Source: Lachnospiraceae bacterium UBA3401 (GTDB taxonomy: Bacteria > Bacillota > Clostridia > Lachnospirales > Lachnospiraceae). Taken from it: a stretch of DNA of 40,732 nt. The notes below the pieces were generated by a model. That model was not told the origin of the DNA and searched no databases. It saw only the letters and a list, made by a program, of their open reading frames with translations. The stretch covers positions 22,765 to 63,496 of the forward strand of contig DEPD01000063.1 in NCBI GenBank assembly GCA_002358575.1, written 5' to 3'. This document shows positions 18,081-26,386 of this stretch, one piece after another (position 1 is the first letter of the stretch; the number at the start of each line of letters is the position of its first letter). A program made the position numbers and the translations under genes.

Positions 18081-18839
18081 GTGGACTCTGAGGAAGTACT
18101 TTTTCGCAAGCGTTTAAAGGAGCTTGCGGACAGAGCCTATCAAAATAGTCAGTATTTTTTCACAGGCTTTTTGACAGCGGCAGAACTTGATTTGTATTAT
18201 CGCATGGAGCGGGAATTGTCCTATGTGCCAGTCACAGTATTTGGCGGGACAGCGGACTGTGAGCGCGTTATGCTGCGCTTTGGAAGCGAGGAGCTTTGTG
18301 GGTATGAAGAGGCATTTCCAATCCAGTGTATCGAGATTATGCCGCTAGTTGAAAAGTTTGGTGAGGAGCTTGGGCATAGGGATTATCTAGGTGCACTGAT
18401 GAATTTAGGAATTGAGCGCAGCACACTTGGAGATATTATTATTGAGGGAAAACATGCTTTTCTATTTTGCACAAATAAGATGGCACCTTATATTATAGAA
18501 AATTTGGATAAGATTCGGCATACCAATGTCAAATGTCTGTGCGCAGTAAATATACCAGAGAGTACAATTACAAAGATAGAGCGCAGAATTGTGCAGGTCA
18601 ATACAGTGCGTGCGGATAGTATTATTGCAAAAGTTTACAATTTGTCAAGAAGTGAGAGCGTGGAACTTTTTCGCGCAAAGAAGATTTTTGTAAATGGCCG
18701 GTTAAATGAAAATAATGGTGGGCAGCTAAAACCGGGGGACAAAGTGTCTGTGCGTGGTTTTGGCAGATTTCAATTTGTGGAGCTATCTGGCGAGACGCGC
18801 AAAGGAAAGCAGAATGTATCCGTCGATGTTTCTTGTTAA
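18081..18839 (+). CDS. YlmH-like S4-domain RNA-binding protein
   Basis: A 252-residue protein of the YlmH type. The N-terminal domain matches the family (FRKRLKELADRAYQNSQYFF then FTGFLTAAELDL). The C-terminal S4 domain (about 180-240) contains SRSESVELFRAKKIFVNGR and LKPGDKVSVRGFGRF. In Firmicutes YlmH is linked to the division gene cluster and to ribosome rescue or stalled-ribosome handling. Here it stands outside any such cluster. The start is GTG 18081 behind AAGGGGGG. It follows the McrC-like gene by 41 bases, but a functional link is doubtful. Confidence 0.88.
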   Translation: MDSEEVLFRKRLKELADRAYQNSQYFFTGFLTAAELDLYYRMERELSYVPVTVFGGTADCERVMLRFGSEELCGYEEAFPIQCIEIMPLVEKFGEELGHRDYLGALMNLGIERSTLGDIIIEGKHAFLFCTNKMAPYIIENLDKIRHTNVKCLCAVNIPESTITKIERRIVQVNTVRADSIIAKVYNLSRSESVELFRAKKIFVNGRLNENNGGQLKPGDKVSVRGFGRFQFVELSGETRKGKQNVSVDVSC

Positions 18840-18981
18840 AAATTATTTCTGTGATATTTGTATCAAATTTAAGGTACATAATTAAAATTAATGTGCGGAG
18901 TTTGAGATTTATAGAAGAAGCCAAAAGATTTGCCACAGAAGCGGAGAGAAGAGAGACTCCAAAAGAATATTATTTGTATAA

Positions 18982-19022
18982 GGTCCGGAACGCGAGTAGG
19001 GAAGATGAGACTTCCCTACTCG
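18982..19022. repeat. Dispersed hairpin repeat, copy A
   Basis: CGAGTAGGGAAG (18993-19004) pairs perfectly with CTTCCCTACTCG (19011-19022) around ATGAGA. With the preceding GTCCGG, 37 of 41 bases match copy B read on the minus strand (about 35578-35618). It lies between the convergent S4-protein and rubrerythrin genes. No T-run follows, so termination alone does not explain it. Confidence 0.7.
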
Positions 19023-19036
19023 ATTCTAAGGAATTG

Positions 19037-19579
19037 TTAATAATTTTCTGCGTGTATCTCAAAATAACTTTGCGGATGATTGCAAGTTGGGCAAACTTCC
19101 GGCGCTTTTGTCCCGACGACAATGTGCCCACAGTTGCGGCATTCCCAAACTTTTACTTCGCTCTTTTCAAACACAGTAGCTGTCTCTATATTCTGAAGTA
19201 ACGCGCGGTACTGTTCTTCATGGTGTTTTTCAATCGCGCCCACAAGTCGAAACTTCACTGCGAGTTCAGGAAATCCTTCTTTCTCAGCCGTCTTGGCAAA
19301 GTCTTCATACATATCGGTCCATTCGTAGTTTTCGCCGTCTGCTGCTGCCGCAAGATTTTCTTTTGTATTGCCAATTCCTTTTAGTTCCTTAAACCACATT
19401 TTGGCATGTTCTTTTTCATTGTCCGCTGTTTTTAAAAATAGGGCGGCAATTTGCTCATAACCTTCTTTTTTTGCTACGGAAGCAAAGTAGGTGTATTTAT
19501 TTCTCGCCTGTGATTCCCCCGCAAATGCTGTCTCCAAATTTTTTTCGGTCTGTGTTCCTGCATATTTTGTTGTTTCCAT
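19037..19579 (-). CDS. rbr: Rubrerythrin
   Basis: A cytosolic diiron/rubredoxin peroxidase that reduces hydrogen peroxide in anaerobes. The N-terminal ferritin-like helical bundle carries the iron ligand motifs (ESQARNKY near residue 22, EKEHAKMW near 56, EKHHEEQY near 117). The C-terminal rubredoxin-like domain has CRNCGH and CPTC (about 146-162). The 180-residue length is close to the family norm. AAGGAGG precedes the ATG. A promoter with TATAAT lies about 95 bases upstream. Confidence 0.95.
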   Translation of the reverse strand: METTKYAGTQTEKNLETAFAGESQARNKYTYFASVAKKEGYEQIAALFLKTADNEKEHAKMWFKELKGIGNTKENLAAAADGENYEWTDMYEDFAKTAEKEGFPELAVKFRLVGAIEKHHEEQYRALLQNIETATVFEKSEVKVWECRNCGHIVVGTKAPEVCPTCNHPQSYFEIHAENY

Positions 19580-19671
19580 TTTTTCCTCCTTGATATGATG
19601 ATAGTCTCTCGAAATCTATCTTGCAACATCAGATACAAAAAGACTTCAAATGTACCATCTGTGTGCAGCTA

Positions 19672-19700
19672 ATTATAATCTCTTTTTGTGTTTTTGTCGA
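19672..19700 (-). promoter_or_regulatory. Promoter of rubrerythrin
   Basis: On the minus strand TCGACA (19700-19695) and TATAAT (19677-19672) are 17 bases apart. The remaining leader to the start codon is about 90 bases. Confidence 0.55.
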
Positions 19701-19765
19701 GAGTATTGATAAAATAGTCATAATAAACATGGATTTTTATTACTATTCATGGCATGGGGGACCGC

Positions 19766-19801
19766 TCATAGTTACAAAAAAGTTATTTCATAGTTACAAA
19801 A
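19766..19801 (+). promoter_or_regulatory. Direct repeat TCATAGTTACAAAA, possible LytTR-type operator
   Basis: The 14-base sequence TCATAGTTACAAAA occurs at 19766-19779 and again at 19788-19801, 22 bases apart (two helical turns). It ends 11 bases before the -35 of the ABC-exporter promoter. Paired direct repeats with a GTT core at this spacing and position resemble AgrA/LytTR binding sites. No LytTR regulator is encoded in the window. Confidence 0.45.
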
Positions 19802-19812
19802 GATGCATTTTC

Positions 19813-19841
19813 TTGAAATTACAGAACAACTGTGCTATACT
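19813..19841 (+). promoter_or_regulatory. Promoter of the ABC-2 exporter operon
   Basis: TTGAAA (19813-19818), 17 bases, TATACT (19836-19841). The leader to the first start codon is about 140 bases and contains a short CTGAAA/TTTCAG inverted repeat. Confidence 0.55.
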
Positions 19842-19985
19842 GAAAAAACACAATATATTTCAGTATAATTCCGAAAAATCCATACAAAGTATAAATATTA
19901 CTTCAGAAGCAGATGTTTAGGAACGGTTCAAAAGTAATATACACAAAATGCAAAGGACTCACTAAAAAGAATAGGAGACATAAAA

Positions 19986-21002
19986 ATGAATGAAAATCTT
20001 ATTGAGTTGAACAATGTCCGCAAGGAGTTTGTGACAGCAAAGCACTACCCGGGTTTTAAGGGCGCGGTCAAAGGTCTTTTTTCAAAGGAAACAGTAACCA
20101 AAACCGCGGTGGATGACATTTCTTTTGCAATTCAAGAGGGGGAGATGGTCGGATATATCGGAAGCAATGGTGCGGGGAAATCTACCACAATCAAAATGAT
20201 GTCAGGAATCCTTACGCCTACTTCAGGAACCTGTGTGGTAAACGGATTGGAACCGTACAGAGAGCGAAAAAGGAATGCTAAGAATATTGGCGTTGTGTTT
20301 GGGCAGCGGACACAGCTCTGGTGGGATCTACCTTTAGGAGAGACGTACACAGTTTTAAAAGAAATTTATGAGGTGCGCAAAGAGGATTTTGAGGAGCGAA
20401 TGGGGTTTCTTAATGAAGTCCTTAACTTGCAGGAATTTATACATAGTACAGTGCGAACATTATCCCTTGGTCAGCGGATGCGTGCGGATCTGGCAGCAGC
20501 GCTGTTACACAATCCAAAAGTGCTTTATCTTGATGAGCCGACAATTGGCTTGGATGTTGTTGTGAAGGACAGGATTCGCCAGGCAATTCGGGAAATTAAT
20601 CAGAAATACAACACGACAGTTATTTTGACCACGCATGACTTGAACGACATTGAAGAATTGTGTCAGCGGATTATTATTATAGACACCGGAAAAAAGATTT
20701 ATGATTCTACCTTAGACCAGCTTATGCAAGATTACGGCGACAGTTGCAGTGTTCTATTTGAGTGGAAACAAAGGCTCGCTCCAAATCAGGAGGACATGCT
20801 ACAAACGCTTAGCAGACAGTTTGTACTTCATAAGCAAGAAAAGGGCATTCAGGTGTGTTTTAGCAAAAAAGAGAGCAGCGTTGCGGAAGTGATTGCAAAA
20901 ATAATGGGGATTGCAGAGGTAAAGGACGTTCAAATTAAGGAGACAGAACTTACGGACATCGTGAAAAGAATTTATCAGGGCAGCGAGGGCAGAGCGATAT
21001 GA
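19986..21002 (+). CDS. ABC-2 exporter ATP-binding protein
   Basis: Cytosolic ATPase of an ABC-2 exporter (COG4586 type, as recalled). In 338 residues: Walker A GSNGAGKS (59-66), Q-loop near FGQRTQLWWDLP (105-116), signature LSLGQRMRADLA (159-170), Walker B VLYLDEP (179-185) and the TTHD switch. The last ~90 residues form an accessory C-terminal domain. RTQLWWDLP is characteristic of the group that works with two DUF990-like permeases, which is what follows. The stop overlaps the next start (ATGA). The substrate is unknown. Confidence 0.92.
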   Translation: MNENLIELNNVRKEFVTAKHYPGFKGAVKGLFSKETVTKTAVDDISFAIQEGEMVGYIGSNGAGKSTTIKMMSGILTPTSGTCVVNGLEPYRERKRNAKNIGVVFGQRTQLWWDLPLGETYTVLKEIYEVRKEDFEERMGFLNEVLNLQEFIHSTVRTLSLGQRMRADLAAALLHNPKVLYLDEPTIGLDVVVKDRIRQAIREINQKYNTTVILTTHDLNDIEELCQRIIIIDTGKKIYDSTLDQLMQDYGDSCSVLFEWKQRLAPNQEDMLQTLSRQFVLHKQEKGIQVCFSKKESSVAEVIAKIMGIAEVKDVQIKETELTDIVKRIYQGSEGRAI

Positions 21003-21817
21003 AAAAATTTTTTAGAATTTATTGGCCTTTTACCGCAAATCAGATTAAGTCTAATTTTGTTTATAAAGGTAGGTTTTACCTCTTTATTCTGCGTAAATTT
21101 CTGGGTATGTTTATATACTACTATCTGTGGATGGCAATTTATGCGAGTGCTTCAACACAGCAGCTTGGCGGTTTTACCAGAAGTGAAATGATATTGTATG
21201 TGTTTATGTCCTACACTATTTCAGATATGATTATGGTAGGAATCTCTTCTGAAATCGGATATGATGTGACAGATGGAAGTGTGGCAATGAGCCTGATAAA
21301 GCCAATTGACTACCGAACGCGCCTTGTGTTTAACTCCTTAGGAGTGATGATTTACAGGGCGGTTGTCCCAACCTTGTTTATTTGGATTGGTTTGGAAATT
21401 TATAAAGTCTGTAAGCTGGGAATGCCTGTGACCAATCCTATTACAATGATAGCAACTCTTTTTAGCATATTGTTGAGCTTTTTTATTTATATATTTTTTG
21501 ATTATTGTTTTGGAATGTTGGCGTTTGTCACCACTTATATTTTTGGAATGAATATTGTTAAAAATGCCATGCTAAACTTTTTGACAGGAAGGCTGATTCC
21601 TATTTCTTTCTTTCCAGTTGTGTTGCAAAAGATTTTTTCGTTTCTTCCGTTTACAGCAATGACCTATGTACCTGTTATGATTTATCTAGGAAAATATTCT
21701 GGTATGCAGGTGATAGAACAGCTTGGAAAACAGGCTTTGTGGGTTGTCGTACTCTTTTTTCTTGGAAGTTTTTTGTGGAAAAAGATTGAAAAAAGAATTG
21801 TGATTTTGGGAGGTTGA
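20999..21817 (+). CDS. ABC-2 permease, first subunit
   Basis: A 272-residue membrane protein with six hydrophobic helices and DGSVAMSLIKPIDYR between helices, a conserved feature of the ABC2_membrane_6/DUF990 permeases. It overlaps the ATPase gene by four bases and is followed at six bases by the second permease. Together the three make one exporter. Confidence 0.88.
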   Translation: MKKFFRIYWPFTANQIKSNFVYKGRFYLFILRKFLGMFIYYYLWMAIYASASTQQLGGFTRSEMILYVFMSYTISDMIMVGISSEIGYDVTDGSVAMSLIKPIDYRTRLVFNSLGVMIYRAVVPTLFIWIGLEIYKVCKLGMPVTNPITMIATLFSILLSFFIYIFFDYCFGMLAFVTTYIFGMNIVKNAMLNFLTGRLIPISFFPVVLQKIFSFLPFTAMTYVPVMIYLGKYSGMQVIEQLGKQALWVVVLFFLGSFLWKKIEKRIVILGG

Positions 21818-21823
21818 CAGATA

Positions 21824-22624
21824 ATGAAAAAAATATCAAGATATCTGAGTCTATATCGTATTTTTGTAATACAGTATATAAAGACAACCATGCAGTCCAA
21901 GGTGGACTTCTTTATTGGACTGAGTGGATTTTTGATTTCCCAAGCAGCAGGACTTGCATTTTTGTATCTTGTTTTTGAACAGATTCCATCTATGCAGGAG
22001 TGGTCTTTGGAACAGATGCTTTTTATCTATGGTTTTGCGCAGCTTCCAAGAGGAATTGACCACCTATTGACAGATAATATCTGGATGGTTGGCTGGCAGA
22101 TGGTGATTAAAGGAACTTTTGACAAGTATATTCTGCGTCCGATGAATATATTTTTCCAGATTGTCTGTGAAAAAGTTCAGTTTGACGCGCTGGGAGAGAT
22201 TCTAGTCGGATTGGTTCTAGTAGGGCGCGCTGTAGCGAATGGCACAGTGCAAGTGACACCAGTAAAACTACTGTTTTTTATTATTTCTATAACTGCTGGT
22301 GCCATTATTTATACTGCTGTCAAATTAATTTTGGCGTCCATTGCATTTTGGCTAAAAGATAGCTCCGCGATTATGACAACAGCGTATGAAGTCGCTGATT
22401 TTGCAAAATATCCAACTGAAATTTACGCCAAACCAATTCAAGTAATTCTGATGACAATTTTGCCGTTTGCGTTTGTGGCTTATATTCCATCTACATTTTT
22501 CTTAATTGATGCCAATATCTGGAAGACGATTGGAGCGGAATGCGTGGTGGCAGTAGTGATTTGGATTGTCGCATACAAGATATTTCAGAAGGGTATTTCT
22601 GTGTATGAGAGCGCTGGAAATTAA
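21824..22624 (+). CDS. ABC-2 permease, second subunit
   Basis: A 266-residue six-helix membrane protein. The pattern FDKYILRPMN (about 107-116) is the counterpart of the SLIKPID motif in the first permease and is typical of COG3694-type subunits. It is the last gene of the operon. Confidence 0.88.
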   Translation: MKKISRYLSLYRIFVIQYIKTTMQSKVDFFIGLSGFLISQAAGLAFLYLVFEQIPSMQEWSLEQMLFIYGFAQLPRGIDHLLTDNIWMVGWQMVIKGTFDKYILRPMNIFFQIVCEKVQFDALGEILVGLVLVGRAVANGTVQVTPVKLLFFIISITAGAIIYTAVKLILASIAFWLKDSSAIMTTAYEVADFAKYPTEIYAKPIQVILMTILPFAFVAYIPSTFFLIDANIWKTIGAECVVAVVIWIVAYKIFQKGISVYESAGN

Positions 22625-22728
22625 AAAATTTTTGGCTGTTATAAAGAGCGTGTTTTAAAAATAATATCTTGGGATAACAAGTACAATTTCTTATTATAAT
22701 GGATAAATTATATACAAGGAGAATAAAA

Positions 22729-23199
22729 GTGGCAATTGATAGAGTAAAAATATATTTTAAACAATATAACATGGACAATAAAATTCAGGAATTTGCGGTA
22801 TCTAGTGCCACCGTTGAGCTGGCAGCGGCGGCGCTGTACTGTGAACCGCAACGCATAGCAAAGACGCTTTCATTTATGGTAGATGGACATGCAATACTGA
22901 TTGTAGCCGCCGGCGACGCCAAGATTGACAATCCAAAATACAAAGCGCAGTTTGGGACAAAGGCAAGGATGCTCTCACCGCAGGAGGTAGAAACATTAGT
23001 TGGTCATGCTGTGGGTGGTGTGTGTCCATTTGCAGTAAATGAAGGTATAGAAGTATATCTTGATGTATCATTAAAACGTTTTGAGACTGTATTCCCTGCT
23101 TGTGGCAGTTCTAATAGTGCTATTGAACTGACAATAGCAGAGTTGGAACAATATTCAGGATATGTGGGCTGGATTGATGTCTGTAAGGGATATGAGTAA
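22729..23199 (+). CDS. YbaK/EbsC-family aminoacyl-tRNA deacylase-like protein
   Basis: A 156-residue single-domain protein of the YbaK/ProX editing family, which hydrolyses mischarged tRNA (for example Cys-tRNA(Pro)). Visible blocks are RIAKTLSFMVDG, VAAGDAKIDNPKYK with the conserved Lys, GHAVGGVCPFAV and EVYLDVSLKRF. GTG 22729 is chosen because AAGGAG (22717-22722) is spaced correctly before it; the in-frame ATG 22699 lacks a ribosome site and overlaps a TATAAT. The ACT protein follows at 27 bases, so the two are probably co-transcribed. Confidence 0.9.
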   Translation: MAIDRVKIYFKQYNMDNKIQEFAVSSATVELAAAALYCEPQRIAKTLSFMVDGHAILIVAAGDAKIDNPKYKAQFGTKARMLSPQEVETLVGHAVGGVCPFAVNEGIEVYLDVSLKRFETVFPACGSSNSAIELTIAELEQYSGYVGWIDVCKGYE

Positions 23200-23226
23200 A
23201 GTGACAATGAATCAGGGGGAAGAATT

Positions 23227-23592
23227 TTGAAATTAAAAACAATAGATTATGAATTTACAGTGTGTAAAGTACCCGATTATACACAAGTTCATTTAGAAAG
23301 CGAATTCTGTTTTGTTGGAAAAACAGACGAGGAGAAATCGCTTGTCTGTGTCACAGAGGATGTTCCAGCCAACGCATTAAAATGTGAGTATGGCTGGAAA
23401 GCCTTTCGGATACAAGGTGTTTTGGATTTCTCACTGATTGGCATATTGGCTGCAATTTCGTCTTTGCTTGCAGAAAACGAAATTGGAATCTTTGTGGTTT
23501 CCACATACAACACAGATTATATTTTTATAAAGAAAGAGGATTTTGAGCGGGCGCAAAATGTATTATCTGAAACAGGGTACTGTGTGTATTAA
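23227..23592 (+). CDS. ACT-domain protein
   Basis: A 121-residue protein with two ACT-like halves, as in the small COG3603-type proteins: LVCVTEDVPANALKCEYGWK and later SLIGILAAISSLLAENEIGIFVVSTYNTDYI, the second being a classic ACT ligand-binding fold. ACT domains bind amino acids or other small molecules. The start codon is TTG 23227, preceded by CAGGGGGA. It sits directly behind the YbaK-like gene. Confidence 0.88.
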   Translation: MKLKTIDYEFTVCKVPDYTQVHLESEFCFVGKTDEEKSLVCVTEDVPANALKCEYGWKAFRIQGVLDFSLIGILAAISSLLAENEIGIFVVSTYNTDYIFIKKEDFERAQNVLSETGYCVY

Positions 23593-23947
23593 GTACGGCA
23601 CTGACTCCTTTTATTCGCAATTATGGCGATTTTTTATACAATAGCTTTTATGATTGTAAGATTTGCCACAAATATTATTTTCGATTATGTATTTGTGTGG
23701 GGGGTGAAGTAAGGGGTGCAGGTGTGACATGGTCTACGCTTATTGAATAAGGGACTACAGTATTAATTGCAACGGTTTACTTATTGAGGAAACAGTTTAC
23801 TCTATGGATTTCCCGCTCAAGAATGCGAATTGTGTCATTTTGCATTCTTAAATTTAATGCATTTGCAATAAATTTGGCGTTCTCAAATGTTAGCGAAGAA
23901 TTTGAGAATAAAATATAACAGCTAAATTGGAAGTTTTGGAGGTCATT
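23593..23947. other. Intergenic region with direct repeats and two stem-loops
   Basis: About 350 bases without a convincing gene. AACGGTTTACT (23771-23781) recurs as AACAGTTTACT (23791-23801), 20 bases apart. AAGAATGC (23819-23826) pairs with GCATTCTT (23842-23849). TTCTCAAAT (23880-23888) pairs with ATTTGAGAA (23900-23908). Neither stem has a T-run. These may control the small gene at 23948. Confidence 0.4.
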
Positions 23948-24250
23948 ATGAAGTTAAGTCATTCAGTAAGTGGGGCTATCAGACAATTCTCTTATTGGAT
24001 TGCAAATGGAACCGTTGGTTATCCGTTGTTAGAAGGAATTGATTATTTTGATGAATTTCAGGAAAGTCCAAGTTTGCTTGAAACCGTGTATGCAATTTTT
24101 ATTAATAATCTTGAGGTTGATGAAAACGGCGAGGTTTTAAATGTGAAATATGCAGAACAAAGAGCAGCTCAGTATATAAAACAATGGTGTGTTAAAGGAT
24201 ATATAGCTGATCCTGCTTTTGATGGTTCAGAGGAAGTGGAATTATATTGA
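23948..24250 (+). CDS. Small protein of unknown function
   Basis: A 100-residue acidic, probably cytosolic protein without membrane segments or metal motifs; it contains SGAIRQFSYWIANGTVGYPL. It resembles small uncharacterised proteins often found in toxin/immunity neighbourhoods, but I cannot name a family with certainty. ATG 23948 is preferred over 23927 because GGAGG (23938-23942) lies five bases before it. Confidence 0.75.
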   Translation: MKLSHSVSGAIRQFSYWIANGTVGYPLLEGIDYFDEFQESPSLLETVYAIFINNLEVDENGEVLNVKYAEQRAAQYIKQWCVKGYIADPAFDGSEEVELY

Positions 24251-24380
24251 AAATTTTAGTTTTATGAGGATAGATTAAAGGATTTCAAAACGATTATGAT
24301 GGCGATTCAAGAACCGTCTGCTTTGCAAAAAGCAGACGATATACCAATGATCCAACCTTTGAAACGGGTATTTTAACCTT

Positions 24381-24755
24381 TTATCTGGCAAGCTGTTCTA
24401 CAAGCAATCTGCGTCGCATATGCTTTTTCATACCATTTGTTTTGTGCTGATAATTGTCGCAGCGCCAGCGCTTTCGCAAGCCGGCGCGCCCAGCTTCCAT
24501 GTCAGTTAGAAAGTATGCTTCATAGGGAGTCTGTGGTCGAATGCTGCAATAGGGGCAATCAGGGTCATCACAGGCTTTATCCAGCCATTCATTGCAGGAG
24601 ATACAAGCCCATGCATCATATTGATCGATCAGTACCAGTGGACTGCCGCTGCAAATTGGGCAGATAGAGTCCTTTACAACCCAGCCAATATAGGACCATT
24701 GAAATTGTTTTTTACGCGCTTTTAAATAATTTTTTCTGCTTTTCATTGCTCTCAC
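24381..24755 (-). CDS. Cys-rich zinc-ribbon protein
   Basis: A 124-residue basic protein. Cysteines at 32, 35, 51 and 54 form a CxxC...CxxC ribbon; C62, C67 and C70 (ACDDPDCPYC) may bind a second metal. The C terminus is Arg/Lys-rich, suggesting nucleic acid contact. It follows the NADAR gene by 13 bases on the same strand and is probably its operon partner. Family not recognised. Confidence 0.8.
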   Translation of the reverse strand: MRAMKSRKNYLKARKKQFQWSYIGWVVKDSICPICSGSPLVLIDQYDAWACISCNEWLDKACDDPDCPYCSIRPQTPYEAYFLTDMEAGRAGLRKRWRCDNYQHKTNGMKKHMRRRLLVEQLAR

Positions 24756-24768
24756 CCTTTTGAAAATT

Positions 24769-25260
24769 TTATTTTGTGGACTGTTTTAATGCAGAGCGTA
24801 CACACATTAAAGAAAAGCCCAATAAGTTTTGACCTTGCCATTTATCAAGATGCAGGCGTCGTTCATCTTTCATAGAAAGTCCAATACCCCAAATTTTATC
24901 TTGCACGGCACACTCCGCTAACAGATGCTCTTGCGTGGCCAGAAGTTTTTCTTTCAGTTCCGTGTTTTGTTGAAATTTTTGCAGTAATCCTTGATAGACA
25001 ATAATTTGCCGCATACCATTCCAGATGATATCTTCATAATTTTTCACAGATCGGCCCAATGCTTTTATTTTTCCTACATTTGATGTGTTTAATATCTGCT
25101 TTGCGATCTCCATATCCTGAAAAAGCAATGCCTTCTGATACATCATGTACTGTTCCATAGAAGAATATTGAATCCCATCTACAGAAAAATCCGCTAAATA
25201 CCAATTGCTGAGATATCCGTTTATCTCCTCTGGATTGTGAAAACAAACAACAGTTTCCAT
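24769..25260 (-). CDS. NADAR-family (YbiA-like) protein
   Basis: A 163-residue NADAR protein. Recognisable blocks are NGYLSNWYLADF, YSSMEQYMMYQKALLF with the conserved Glu, NVGKIKALGR and IWGIGLSMKDE. Members act on ADP-ribose-like substrates: YbiA on reactive riboflavin-pathway intermediates, and NADAR enzymes have been reported to remove ADP-ribose from guanine as antitoxins to DarT-like toxins. No DarT is visible here. GGAGG precedes the ATG. The zinc-ribbon gene follows at once. Confidence 0.88.
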   Translation of the reverse strand: METVVCFHNPEEINGYLSNWYLADFSVDGIQYSSMEQYMMYQKALLFQDMEIAKQILNTSNVGKIKALGRSVKNYEDIIWNGMRQIIVYQGLLQKFQQNTELKEKLLATQEHLLAECAVQDKIWGIGLSMKDERRLHLDKWQGQNLLGFSLMCVRSALKQSTK

Positions 25261-25451
25261 ATCAATGTTACCTCCAAGATTTTATTTGTTTTCTATTTTA
25301 CCATATTCTGAAAGGAAAAGAAATATTTTTTATTTTGTGGAAAAATCATCAATAATTTTAAGAAAATCTTTCGATTTCATACACCTTCTTTTTTCGTTTT
25401 CGCTGGTAGTCTATGACTATTAAAAGGAAAACAAAAGAGGAAGGTGTTTTT

Positions 25452-25958
25452 ATGGATCTGGAGACGTTCACTTGTTATTTTACTCAATATGGGGCAATTG
25501 CAATTTTCATTGTTGTTTTGCTGGAGTATATGAATCTGCCAGGATTTCCATCAGGAATTATTATGCCACTGTCGGGCGTTTGGGCAGCACGCGGAAATAT
25601 TAACTTTTTCTGGGTGATGGTGATCACGCTCTTAGCAGGTGTTCTTGGAAGTTGGATATTATATTTTGTGGGGTATGCGGGAGGCAGTCTAATATTGGAC
25701 AAATATTTAAAGAAGTTTCCAAAACATCGCCCTGCGATTGAGAAAAACTTTCAGATCATACAGGAAAAAGGTTGTTTTGGAATTTTTATTGGAAAATTGA
25801 TTCCAATGGTACGAACGCTGATTTCTATACCAGCAGGTGTGCTGAAAATTCATTTTGTAAAATATACCATTAGCTCTGCACTTGGCGTATTTCTGTGGAA
25901 TCTAGTTTTTGTCGGCGCAGGTTATCTCTTGGGTGACGCAGTGTTTCAGTATTTGTAG
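25452..25958 (+). CDS. DedA-family membrane protein
   Basis: A 168-residue DedA/SNARE-associated-type membrane protein, family implicated in lipid-carrier or phospholipid translocation. The family pattern is clear: EYMNLPGFPSGIIMPLSGVWAA near the start and FIGKLIPMVRTLISIPAGVLKIHFVKY with the conserved Arg. About four or five membrane segments. ATG 25452 follows GAGGAAGG; the in-frame upstream ATG 25413 lacks a ribosome site. Confidence 0.9.
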   Translation: MDLETFTCYFTQYGAIAIFIVVLLEYMNLPGFPSGIIMPLSGVWAARGNINFFWVMVITLLAGVLGSWILYFVGYAGGSLILDKYLKKFPKHRPAIEKNFQIIQEKGCFGIFIGKLIPMVRTLISIPAGVLKIHFVKYTISSALGVFLWNLVFVGAGYLLGDAVFQYL

Positions 25959-26040
25959 ATTTCGAGTGCGGCAATTTCCTATTCTGCAAGATTCGTGATA
26001 TACTGTTATTGTTCACAGCTTCCGGCTGTTTATAGCAACA

Positions 26041-26082
26041 GCATTTGCGCATGAAAAGTCGCCCGCGGCGAGGCGCAAATGC
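26041..26082. repeat. Nested perfect hairpin
   Basis: GCATTTGCGC (26041-26050) pairs perfectly with GCGCAAATGC (26073-26082). Inside, TCGCC pairs with GGCGA around CGC (26059-26071). No T-run follows. It could be a REP-like repeat or an RNA element. Confidence 0.55.
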
Positions 26083-26269
26083 TTGCGCAATCCACTGTAT
26101 TGGGTCGTAAATGCGTAGTTCATGTGTATTTCGACTGTGAATAGTAACGATATATTATATTCGGCAGCAGTATTGAGAGGGCAAAATTGTTAATCAATTG
26201 CGCATGACAAATCATTTTGGGGACAGTTCCTAAGATTGATAAATAGGCTCTTAGTTTCGAGAGGCTATC

Positions 26270-26358
26270 CTATAAGAAGCAAGGACAGCTTCTTATAGTC
26301 AGATGCACGGCGCAAAGAGCAGCGCCTTTTATCAGAAGTAAAGGGCAACTTCTGATAA
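26270..26358. repeat. Three consecutive stem-loops before the response regulator gene
   Basis: Stem 1: CTATAAGAAGC (26270-26280) with GCTTCTTATAG, loop AAGGACA. Stem 2: GGCGC (26309-26313) with GCGCC, loop AAAGAGCA. Stem 3: TTATCAGAAGT (26329-26339) with ACTTCTGATAA, loop AAAGGGCA. All stems are perfect and the loops are near-identical. Stem 3 ends 28 bases before the response regulator ATG, so the set should lie in its leader RNA. Confidence 0.65.
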
Positions 26359-26386
26359 GATATATTATGAAAAGGGGGATAAAAAC

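Larger units (their letters stand above)
25959..26386. other. Hairpin-rich intergenic region upstream of two-component system
   Basis: About 430 bases without a gene. It contains a GC-rich nested hairpin (26041-26082) and a run of three stem-loops (26270-26358), listed separately. TTGCGCAA follows the first. No convincing -35/-10 pair was found. Confidence 0.5.

Noticed and set aside
18833..19201. 122-residue frame between the S4 protein and rubrerythrin
   Set aside because: It runs through the dispersed hairpin repeat and then antisense to rubrerythrin; no ribosome site.
19621..19920. 99-residue frame in the rubrerythrin-ABC intergenic region
   Set aside because: It spans promoters and direct repeats, has no ribosome site and a low-complexity AT-driven composition.
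26270..26298. Stem 1 as a CsrA-type GGA-loop site
   Set aside because: Only one of the three loops contains GGA, so a CsrA reading does not explain the set.
26041..26358. Regular hairpins considered as a CRISPR array
   Set aside because: Repeats are palindromic stems of different sequence, without constant repeat length or unique spacers, and no cas genes are present.
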